Assembly (NCBI RefSeq): GCF_042477335.2
Contig: NC_091250.1
Coordinates: forward strand, 131,847,384 to 131,911,383
DNA from: Ovis canadensis
Lineage: Eukaryota; Chordata; Mammalia; Artiodactyla; Bovidae
Reading direction: 5' to 3'
DNA: 64,000 nt
Of this stretch, positions 31,669 through 41,230 are shown piece by piece. The notes under the pieces were generated by a model. It searched no databases. It was not told where the DNA came from and was given only the letters and a program-made list of their open reading frames with translations. Positions within the stretch are counted from its first letter, which is position 1. Each line of letters begins with the position of its first letter. Position numbers and translations under genes: made by a program.

Positions 31669-33630
31669 CTTCCGGTCTGACACTGATAATCCAGAATTAG
31701 TGTGCTAAACCCTACCCGGCACGGGAGGCCCCCAGACTGCAGGGCACCCTTCTGCCGGGTTCTGTGTCCAGCGCCCTGCAGGGTCTACCTGAGGGCCAGG
31801 GGCGCGAGAGGACAGGAGTGGGGCGGGCAGTAACGGGGGCGTCACCGGGGGCCCAAGCCCGTGCTCCTCTCTCAGCAAAGTCGAGGCGCCTTTCTCAGGC
31901 CTCATTCGGGTCCAGGGTTCCCGAGACCTTTCACAACCACACAGTGGCCCACGTGTCTCAACCCTGGTGGCTGCTACGGTTTTGCCAAGGGGACCCCAAT
32001 GGACTTGGCCACCACCAGCCACCCTTCACGGCTCTGCAGGAAGCGCAGGCGTTTGTCCGGTCCCCTCTTGGTTCCGTGTGGCTTAGCCCCCACGTCCCAG
32101 AGCCTCGCTGGCCAGAGGGCAGCCGTCTCGTGTCAGCACAAACCCCTGCCCCTGGTATTCTGATTCCTGGCTCTTCAACTGCCCCTTCGAGGTGCCCTTG
32201 GCCAGGCCTGGAAGACCCCCACAGGGAACTGCTCAGCTTCCCTTGGCCACGTGCCTCCAGGCAGGCGCCGCCCAGGAGACCCCCGCCACCCACGGGCAGA
32301 GGGCCAAGGGGGTGCAGGAGCCCTTCCTGGGTGCCCCCACATCCTGGGTCAGCCTCACGAAGACACAGCGGGCTCCTCTTATGCCAACAACAGGAGAACC
32401 CAGACGCCAGCCACCCGAGGTCACGGGTAACACCTGGGACCCCGACCGCCTGTCCCCGCGCTGCAGCTTGCGGCCTGCCCAGACCCCAGACCCTCAGCTG
32501 AGGGACCCCAACTCAGCAGGAGCTCTGGACCGGGCTGCTCTGGCCACACTTTGCCCCCACATGCAAAGGCAGAAGCTGGCTTCCCTTGGCGTCCCGTCCA
32601 TGGTCTGTGAGACTCTGGGCTGCGAGTGGAGCGGCCCTGGGGTCTTCGTCTGCTGGCTCAGGCTTGGTGGGGGAGGGGAGCTACATCAACCCTGGCCACA
32701 TCAACCCGAGGGACCCTCCCCCAAGAGGCAGAGGACATGTGGGGTGTCCCACAGGCTTCCCACGGTCAGACTAACCGAGGCTTGCTGGGTCCTGGGTGGG
32801 TTCACAGCAGGAAGCAGTAGGCATGGGTCTGCGGGGGGCGGGGTGGAGCCCCCACCAGGCAAAAGAGCCCCATCACGTCTCTGAGACCAGGGTGGGCGGG
32901 TCCAGCCCAGCAAGGAGGACAAAAGGCCCACCACCAACTCCAGGAACTTTCCGGCACCCAGACCACCCCCACCGGCCAGGGGAGCCAGGACCACCCCTCC
33001 TGCCCACTGAGTCATGGACACGCCAGTCAACCCCCAAGGCCACCGGAAACCCCGCCCACCGGCCAGGGTTCCGTCCTGTGCCCCCAGAGGGACACAGCAG
33101 GAGCCCCAGCGCTCAGGGAATAACCTGCCGTGTTGACAAGGAAACATAAGTGATTTTAAAGATCTAAACCGTTTACAGGACTAACTCAGTAGGTCCCAGG
33201 AGGCCGACAGTCCGCTGCAGGGCCCAAGGGCCACGCCCTCTGGGTGCAAGGCAGTGCTGACAGGGACGGGACGGTGGCGCCCTGCAGATGGACGCCCCCC
33301 ACCCCGTCGTGGTTGGAGACGAGGGTCCTCATCACTGGGCCGCCGCCTCCAGGGAAGGTGGCGGGCAGGTCACATCCCAGGGCCGGAAACTGCTGGCCAG
33401 ACGCTGCCTCGGGTCCACCAGAGCCGCTGCGGACACCTGTCCAGGCGGCACCGCCCGCCGGCCTGGGGGCCAGAGCAGGCGTCAGAGGGGCAACCTGAGC
33501 CGTCCGTCCACCCGCCGCCCCCGCCCCGGGCCCGGGGAAACGCGCCCACCCTCGGTTCCGAGCCCGACCGCCGCGATGGCGCGGGGCCGCTCCCTCCGCC
33601 GTCCAGGCGCGTCGCTGTGGTCCGGCCGCC
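31669..33630. other. Unassigned intergenic sequence downstream of the DOK7 long-form exon
   Basis: Moderately GC-rich, no gene or repeat recognised. On the minus strand no AATAAA was seen in the 500 bases after the stop at 33631; only a weak TTTAAA lies at 33155-33160. Confidence 0.4.
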
Positions 33631-33767
33631 TCACCGCGGGGCCGCCTTTGGCCTCTGCTCGGGCGCGGGCAGCCGCTCCTCCCGGGCCTGCGCGTGCTGG
33701 GCCCCCGCCCTGTGCGCCGCCTCGGTGGCCGCGACGTCAATCAGCGCGTAGCGGGAGGCTCCGGCCC
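33631..33767 (-). CDS. DOK7: Candidate DOK7 long-form last exon (YALID motif)
   Basis: The acceptor TACTTACAG lies on the minus strand before 33767. The exon encodes GAGASRYALIDVAA, then TEAAHRAGAQHAQAREERL, and stops with TGA at 33633-33631. It lies in a local CpG-rich stretch (about 33240-33780). Confidence 0.7.
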
Positions 33768-36700
33768 CTGTAAGTACGCGCGGTGAGCAGACCCCAGACC
33801 TCCTAGACCCCAGGTCCCAGACCCTGGACGCCTGGCCCCCCAGCCTCCAGAACCCCAGACCCTCAGAACCCCCGGACCCCCAGACCTCCGGTACCCCAGA
33901 ACCTCCGGACCCCTGGACCCTCAGGCCTTCCGAACCCCGGACCCCCAGACCCCTGGACCCCCCAGAACCCCCGGACCCCCGGGCCTCCGGAACCCCGGAC
34001 CCCCAGACCTCCGGTACCCCAGAACCTCCGGACCCCTGGACCCTCAGGCTTTCTGAACCCCAGACCCCCAGACCCCCGGTACCCCAGAACCTCCGGACTC
34101 CTGGACCCCTGGCCCCCCAGACCCCCAAAGCCCTGGATCACCGGCCCCCCAGAGCCCCTGGCCCCGCAGATCCCCTGCCCCCCAGACCCCCTGGATCCCC
34201 GGGCGTCAGCTCCTCGCCTGCACACCTACCTCGCACGCCCGCACCCGCCTCCGGCAGCTGCAGGCCCAGATAGTGCAGTTGCTTGGCAGGGCAGGGGCTG
34301 GTGGGCACGTTCACGTAGGTGGGCGCCTCCCCACGCTGCCTCCCAGGACCCGGCGCTCCTGCAGGGACAGCAGCCATCAGTCCTCAGGCGGTGACCCCCT
34401 AGACGGTCCAGAAAAGAGCTCCCCACCGCTGCCCACCCCTCTGGCGCCTCACCTCCGCCTCTCCAGGGCTTCTCCGACTCCCTGCATCTTCCCAACCACC
34501 TTTGCCCACCCCACCCAAGTGCCTACCTTCCCTGGCCACCCAACCGACCAGCGTCTCTCCCCGCCACTTCCTCCCCGGCTCCCCAGTGCCCAGTCCCCTC
34601 CCAGGCCGCCGCCTTGCCCTGCTGTCAACCCCCAGCCCTCCTCCTCTCAGCTGTCCTCCTGGGTCGCCCCACCTGTGTCAGGGACCCTCTCTGGGCCAGT
34701 GAGTCCTTCCCTGAGCACAGGCCCACCCACACTTTCAGTCACAGCGACACCTCCTCCAGGACGGCCCCCGGGCACTTCAAGTCCCTTCCCCCATCACAGA
34801 AACTGCTCCCAGCTGGCCCTCATTGGGGTTCGGGTCGTGGCTGTCTGCGGCGTCCACCAGGGACATGGCCAGGTCAAGGGGTGGCCCTGCTCTGCCCTGC
34901 TCTGCGGGGCAGCTGGCTGAGCGCCTTCGGCAGGCAGAGGATGGGAGTGAGTCCAAGCCCCAGACATCTCAGCTCTGAGGCAGGGCTCAGAGCTCAGGGC
35001 TCTGTAAATTCACTGTGTCTGTAGCACAGAGCCCATCACCCCATTACCCCTGAGAAGGAGACCTCCTCCCTGAGGCCCAGCGGGCAGAGGAAGAGCCTTG
35101 GTGGGTGGCACTGGGCAGGGCCCTCAGCAACACCCCGCCCAGGGTGGCAGGGAAGAGCCTGGCCTCACCAAGCTCACACTGGCTCCAAGCTCCCATCCAA
35201 TACACCCAAACAGCAAGGCAGGACCCCACTCTGGCCACGCTTGTGTGGGCACTGACCCACAGAGGGGTAGGCGCAGACCCTCGCCCGTGTAACCCGAGAT
35301 AACAAGCAGAGGCGCCTCGGGGAAGCTCTTAGACCAAGGAGCCCAGGGGAAATCTGGGCAGGCTGCCTGGAGAAGGGGGCATGTGCCAAGGGATGACGTT
35401 GCAGGGGGCGGTGGGGGCAAAGGCCTGGCTAGAGCGAGGAGAGCCCTTGGGGGCTGAGACGGGGGTCTCAGGGGAGTCTGGGAAGGAGGCCCAGCTCCTG
35501 AAAGCCGAGCGGAGGACTGGGGCTTGACCTGAGGCCTGGGGGATGCGCTCCCTGTGACTCAGCAGCTGGCCTTAGGGCTGGGTCCACAGTGGGAGCGGGA
35601 GTGGGAAGGGAGGCTGGGCTGCCTCTCCCCAGCCGCCTGCATGGGGTGGGGGTGCCCCCCGGAGGCCGCCCCCCGCCCTGGCTCTGCCAGACTGACCTTG
35701 GCCTCCTGTCTCCCTCCCTGAGCCTTCCCTCCGAGCGTCTCGCCAGCATCTCCGAGGCTGCTCCATGTCCTCTCTGGGCCAAGCAGAGATGGAGCGGGGC
35801 TTCCCTGGCCTCTCCCTGGGCGCGCGGCAGGCCCGGCCAGACCACCCTTGGCGTCTCCTCCCCGGCCTGGGTCCGATTCTCCTCTGCTGCCCCCCAGACC
35901 CAGAGCCCCGGCTCCCCCAGCCCCCTGCCCAGAGGAGAGCTTCCTTGTCCCCCAGCAGATCCTGATGCCGCTCCCGGGAGCACATGCTGTGCTGGGGGTA
36001 AGGGGCGGGGGGCGGCATGCAGAACCCTGCCCGTGTCACTGGAGGATGGTCCCGAGAGCCCCACCCGACCAGGGGACCCCCGCCCCGCCCCGCATGGGGC
36101 TCCCCCATGGCCGCTGTCTGACCCTGCATGTCCATGACCTTGACCCTCCCCTCCTGCCCCCTCCACTGCGGGCAGGCCTGCGCCCTGCTTGGCCCACCGG
36201 GGCCAACCCCAAATAGGGGGCACGCCCCCCTGAAGAGGAGAGGGAAAGACCTAAGCTTGTAAGGACCCCCAGACTGGAGGTGGCCTCTGTGCACCGAGAA
36301 GGCCAAGCGCAGAGTGGACCCCCCACTGCCATGCCAGGCCAACCGCCCCCACCCACACCCCTCCCACCTGCCCAGGCCTTCCCAGCCCAGAGCCAGCTCT
36401 GCCCAGCTCTCCCTATGTCCTGGGGCGTCCCCCTAACTCCCTGCCTGGGCCCCCTCCCACCATGCTCCCCTGGGCCATCATCACCTCCATTCTCTATCCC
36501 CCAGGGGACAGGCTCCCTCCTTAAGGTTGGGGCTCCAGGCCAGCCCTGGACCTGCCCACCTGCCCACACACCCTCCGTAGCAGGCTGGACACACTCGGCC
36601 ACCTTGACCCCAACCGCTGCCTGGCGCCCCCCGACTCCAGCAGGGCCCAACCAGCCATGGGCTGCTGTCAGGCTGTCCACCGCCCACCTCCACTGTCCGC

Positions 36701-38041
36701 CGTCCCCTCTCCTGCCGTCCCCTCTCCCGCTGTCCCCTCTCCCGCCGTCCCCTCTCGCACCGTCCCCCTCACTGTCCGCCGTCCCCTCTCCTGCTGTCCC
36801 CTCTCCCGCTGTCCCCCTCACTGTCTGCCGTCCCCTCTCCCGCTGTCCCCTCTCCCGCCGTCCCCTCTCGCACTGTCCCCCTCACTGTCCGCCGTCCCCT
36901 CTCCTGCCGTCCCCTCTCCCACTGTCCCCCTCTCCCGCCGTCCCCCTCACTGTCCGCCATCCCCTCTCCAGCCGTCCCCTCTCCCACTGTCCCCCTCTCC
37001 TGCCATCCCCTCTCCCGCTGTCCCCCTCACTGTCTGCTGTCCCCTCTCCCGCCGTCCCCTCTCCCGCCGTCCCCTCTCCCGCTATCCCCCATTGTCCCAT
37101 CTGGCAGACACTCTGGCTGGGCCATGACCACGGTCACTGACCACATGCCCCTTCCCCAGCCTGGTGGGCACCGGTGCCCAGGCTGACGCCTACCTGCGTG
37201 CATCACCAGGAGCCCCGGGGGCGCGGCAGCAGCTGCCTAGACCAAGGAGACACATGTCAGTGGTCCGCCCAGCCCCGCCCGGGCAGAGGCCGGGCTCCTT
37301 GGGTCTGCCCCCTCTCAGGGCCCCGCCCACGCGGACAGGCACACAGCCCACGTGGGGCGAGGCGGTGGCACCTCGGGGCCCAGACGTGCCACACGTTCCC
37401 AGCAGGTTTGCAGCCGGCTGAGGTGCTCAAGGGCACCCCAGCCACCCCTGGGCACTGCCCACCTGCTCTAAGCAGGGCACCCTGGGTGAGCCACTCCTGG
37501 GGGCCCCGTGAGATAAGTCAAGGCCCCCAGACTGCAGGGTAGCCCCTCTGGGGCATCTGATTGGAGGTGCAGATGGGCCTGGAGGAGGAAGGCGGTGTGG
37601 AGAGCTCAGAGCTGGGGGCTGAGCGGGCAGGGGGAGGGCGCCCCGCCATGGGCACGGTCAGCACTGCCCGGGGCTCCGCTTCGCACACCCAGGAGGAGAC
37701 GGGCTCCAGCACGGCTGGACCCAGCACCCCGGCGCCGCTGAGGGTGCAGCCTAGCCGTGGGGCCTCCTGGGGGCGTGAGCCGGAACGGGTGCAGAAGCTG
37801 ACCCGCTACTCAGGGGGGCACAGGTGCTGCCCACACTCAGGACACAGCACCCCAGCCCCGGCCTCAGGCCGGCTCCTGTTGGGAGCCCCGACCCGTCACC
37901 TGTGAAGAGGCCCCCAGGCAGGCTCCGGGACTCAAGTAGGGTGTGTGTGACCCCCGAGACCTGGGACGAGAGCTGGCTGCCCTCGGGGGCCCCCGTCACC
38001 GGGAGTCCCACCCACAGCAGTGCCCACTCCAGGGGCCTGTC
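33631..38041 (-). CDS. DOK7: Candidate DOK7 long-form 3' exons (alternative C-terminus, three exons)
   Basis: Three minus-strand exons with GT-AG borders (38041-37900, 34358-34230, 33767-33631) join in phases 0-1, 1-1 and 1-stop. They also join in frame to a GT at 40550-40549 in the last codons of canonical DOK7. The result adds 135 residues after ACPVCGGLK. The tail has TYVNVP (a pYxN type site expected to bind GRB2 if phosphorylated), QLHYLGLQL and SRYALIDVAATEAAHR near the end. The last two resemble the C-terminal QLxY and YAxID motifs of FRS2/FRS3, which are also IRS-type PTB adaptors. They could instead be exons of a separate gene. The first acceptor is weak. I have an unverified memory that longer DOK7 isoforms are annotated in human. 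Confidence 0.65.
33768..34229 (-). repeat. Minisatellite filling the intron between the last two long-form exons
   Basis: Almost the whole intron is a degenerate array of 8-10-bp words such as ggacccccagac, cctccggaacccc and cctggaccc. A longer period of about 115-120 bases is repeated (compare 33880-33960 with 33990-34060). Confidence 0.85.
34230..34358 (-). CDS. DOK7: Candidate DOK7 long-form exon with YVNVP
   Basis: Acceptor TGTCCCTGCAG, donor GAG|GTAGGT, 129 nt, phase 1 to 1. It encodes APGPGRQRGEAPTYVNVP, then TSPCPAKQLHYLGLQL and PEAGAGVR. Confidence 0.72.
34359..37899 (-). other. DOK7: Putative intron of the DOK7 long form
   Basis: GC-rich sequence with the VNTR at 36688-37100. Long open frames on both strands (up to 286 codons) look compositional. 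A further small exon could be hidden here; none was convincing. Confidence 0.45.
36688..37100 (+). repeat. CT-rich VNTR (about 15-bp unit)
   Basis: Around 25 variants of gtcccctctcccgc(c/t) alternate with ccccctcactgtccgc. The plus strand is nearly pure pyrimidine over 400 bases. Confidence 0.9.
37900..38041 (-). CDS. DOK7: Candidate DOK7 long-form first added exon
   Basis: 142 nt, phase 0 in and phase 1 out. Acceptor GCCTGCAG before 38041, donor ACAG|GTGACG. It encodes DRPLEWALLWVGLPVTGAPE, then QVSGVTHTLLESRSLPGGLFT. The upstream pyrimidine tract is poor. A stronger-looking acceptor 40 bases upstream (before 38081) would need phase 2 input. Confidence 0.5.
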
Positions 38042-39774
38042 CTGCAGGCATGGCCTGCAGCCCCAACGATGCAGCCAGGGGCTGGGGGGGAGCGGACGCA
38101 GCCCCTCCCATCCGTCCTCCCTGGGGGCCGGGAACAAGTGAGGGCAGGCGGGCACATGTGGCCCGTGGGGTGCGGAGGGCTCTCTGGTGGCCCCGGGGGC
38201 AGGGGTGGGGAGCACGAGGCCCAGGGACCCAGGCCCATCCTACGGCCTTACGCTAGACCCCCTCTGGGAAGGGGGGAGGCCTCGTGGTGGGGAGGCGCTG
38301 TCCTAGGGCCCACCCAGCCCCACCAGGTGAGACGCCCCCCGCCATCACCGGTCCCCTGGGCCACGCTGGGCTCAGGAGAGACTGAGATGCAGCCGCCATG
38401 GGGGCCGGGCCTCCTCCAGAGCCTCCCCAAAGGGCCTCTGCAGTCAGGGGCCACTGCCACAAAGGGCCCTGCCTCCCCCAGCCCAGGGCCCCCACTGGAA
38501 GGCCTGGGCCGCCCACTCCACCCCGGCCCGGGTCCCCCCGCCTAGCGCTGCCCACAGTCCACCCCTCCCGCCTCGCCCCCAGACAGCCCTTCCCCGAAGT
38601 TCCAGCCATCAGCCTCAGACGAGGAGCCCAGAGCTCACAGCCAGGACGCCCTCACTGGGTGGGGGTGAGGGGTGCCGGCAGAAGGGAGGCCCAGCTTCCA
38701 GCCCTCCCGGCTTCACCTGGGGGCAGTTCCCTGAGCCGCCAGGGCCGCCGCCAGGGCCTCCGCTGGCTCTGCTGTAGGGGCGGCCCCTCGGGACCGAGGC
38801 TGGAAACCCCCCGACCGCAGCTCTGGCCACTCCCAGCCCCTCGCTCTTTGGCAGCAAGGCCAGCAGGCCCTCTGGGGGGAAACGGCAGCAGCGTGCGTGG
38901 TGACGACTCCTGCGGAAAAGCTTCCACTAGACGCGTCGTCTCGCCAGTCCCTGGCCCCCCGGGCCGGCAGCACTGCTGTCCCATGTATGGGGCGGGGGGC
39001 TCCGATGGGAGAGATCCCCCCAGCCTGCCTTTCACACTGCAGCCCTGCAGGGGCCGGGTCAGAGGCTGCTCTCAGCGCCCCCAGGAAACCTGAGACCCGG
39101 GTCCCCACCAGGCAGTGAACAAAGGTGAGACGTGGCCCCCCAGGACATGCAGGGAGCCTGTGATGGGGGCATCCCGGCAGCTCTGCCGCCCACACAGGGG
39201 AGACTGGGGACGGGGGTGCTTCAGGCTCAGAGCCAGGACTCTCGCTGACCCAGAAGGTGGCGCGGGGTCCACCCACTCTGGACACAGGGAACCACCTGCC
39301 TGAGCCCAAGCGGACCACTGAGCACTGCGCTGTGGTCTCCAGTGAACGCGTGCAGACACGGGCACACACGCGCACACCTGGCACACGAGCATCACACACA
39401 TCATACCGGACATGCAACACGTGTGCACAAGACACGCACGTGCCACATGCTAGTGCATGCACCTGTGTACACATGCGAGCACCACACGCGCGCACCACAC
39501 GCGCACACGCCTCACACACAGCGCACACGCATGCACACGCCACACGTGGACGCACACCACACACGCATGCGTGGGCCCCGGGGGCTGTCCGAGGCCACTC
39601 TCCCGGCTCATGCTTCCGGCGTGTTCAGGCTTAAGGCCAACCAGACAGGCAGGGCCTTGTGCAGCTGTGACCCATGGGCCAAAGGAGGCCCCCGGATTTC
39701 AGAGACAGCGGGAGGCCCCAAGCGGCGGGGCCGGGGCAGGAGGCGGAGAGAGCCGGCCACACGGAAAAGGACAA
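38042..39774. other. Region between long-form exon and DOK7 poly(A) site
   Basis: No gene recognised apart from the tandem CA/CG tract at 39340-39570. It would be intronic in the long form and downstream flank for the canonical form. Confidence 0.45.
39340..39570 (+). repeat. Alternating purine-pyrimidine (CA/CG)n tract
   Basis: About 230 bases of cacacgcgcaca, gcacacgcatgcacac and similar text. The strict alternation with many CG steps is the kind of sequence that can adopt Z-DNA. Confidence 0.85.
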
Positions 39775-40532
39775 GACGGTAAGAAAAAACAATTTTATTT
39801 CCAGTCTAAGAAGATCTTACAAACGGTGTCAGGTTTTAAAAATGTGGAAAGAGCAACAAAAGGCCTTCAGCCGACAGTGAAGGTACAAAGCGGAACATTT
39901 ACAGGTGAGCTGAGCGCAGGACGCCCGCCGGCCGCAGCCCAGATGGGCGGCCACGGGCCTCGCCTTCCACGGGGGCGTCCGGAACCAACCGCGGTGCCAA
40001 GGGACACAGCAGGCCACGCAGCCAAAGTCCATGCAGGTGAGCAGGCCACCCCCGAGGGCGCACGCGGTGCCTGGGGCCCCAGAACAGGAATGGACGTCCC
40101 CACCCTGCACCTTGTGGTCCTGACCACCAACCTTTTCAGCTCGACCAGGATTGGGAGCCGGTCGGGGGGTGGTCCTGGGGCTCCTGACACGTAAGCCTGA
40201 CCCTGCCCTGCTCCCCGCCCACAAGAGGCTGCTGTGAGTGAGCCACGGAAGTGCCAGGGTCCCGAGAGCAGACCCCCGCCAGCCAGCAGGCCCCCTGAGC
40301 CTCGGGGTCCTGTTCAAAGGATGGGCCACCTGTGGGCACAACTTCGGCAGGAGGCACAGGGGCCAGGCAGGTGGAGGCCCCTGGGACGCATGTAGAGGGG
40401 CCGCGGGGAGGTCCTCAGGTTCTGCCTCCCTGAACCTGCCCAGGACGCAGCCCTCCCTGCAGGCTGGGCCCCTACCCACACCCCGGGGCCCGGCCCACCA
40501 AGCTCAGCGCCCACCCCAGGCCACCGCCACCC
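39775..40532 (-). other. DOK7: DOK7 canonical 3' UTR
   Basis: Runs from the TGA at 40533 to just past the AATAAA at 39799-39794. The cleavage position is inferred. Confidence 0.75.
39794..39799 (-). terminator. DOK7: DOK7 poly(A) signal AATAAA
   Basis: The plus strand reads tttatt, giving AATAAA in DOK7 sense about 735 bases after the stop. Confidence 0.8.
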
Positions 40533-41230
40533 TCAGGGAGGGGGCTTTACCTTTAGTCCTCCGCAGACAGGACACGCGGAAAAGAGCGCGGGAGGGGGCC
40601 CGGCATGGGGGGCACCCGCTTCCCAGGACTCGCCGGCCCCTGCCGCCGCCTCTGGCGCCGGTCCCCGCCGTCTCTCACCAGGCCAGCCAGGGGTACACCC
40701 CGAGTCCCGGGCGGTGGCCCCGTCCGGGCTGCCCGGCCTGACGGGGGGCTGGTCCCGGGGCGCCTGGCGCAGGCTGCGGGGCGTGTCGTAGTGCGGCCGC
40801 GGGGCGGTGGGCACCTGGTACTCCGCCGCCCCGGGCGGGCAGGCGCACAGGCTGGGCTCCGGGGCCCCGGCCGCCGGCAGGCTGAGCAGGGAGCCAAGCT
40901 CGTCGCCAGCCCGCCACACGTCCAGGCTGCTGCCTGCGCACGACGAGAAGCTGCCCGAGTAGGAGGAGTGGCTGCCTGTGGCGATGCCGCTGTCCGAGGA
41001 GCTCTGGCGGCCGACCTCCTGCAGCTGCCGTGGGCGCAGCGGCTTCGGGGTGGGCCTGGCGGCGCCCGGCGCGGCTTCCCCAGGGGCCTGGGCGGCAGCC
41101 AGCCCGGGGCCCTCCTGCGACGTGCTGGCCGAGGACGAGGACGGCTCTGGCCACGGCGTGAGCCGGCTGCTGGCGCTGACATCCGAGTGGCTGGCCTCTG
41201 ACGACGAGCTGGATACGCTGCGGTCGTCTC
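40533..41230 (-). CDS. DOK7: DOK7 exon 7 (C-terminal signalling tail)
   Basis: Acceptor TCCCACCCAG before 41230, phase 1 in, TGA at 40535-40533. It encodes [16 protein letters not shown] through GGLKVKPPP, including the EYQVP and HYDTP tyrosine sites and a [17 protein letters not shown] segment. An in-frame AAG|GTAAAG donor lies at 40553-40545. Confidence 0.95.

Noticed and set aside
36280-37140. 286-codon and 156-codon plus-strand frames
   Set aside because: They run through the CT-rich VNTR and consist of repeated LSPLPPSP-type words.
38042-38081. Better acceptor before 38081 as the start of the DOK7 long-form exon
   Set aside because: Splicing from the exon 7 internal donor to it shifts the frame and meets a TGA within the exon. 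Kept only as a caveat.
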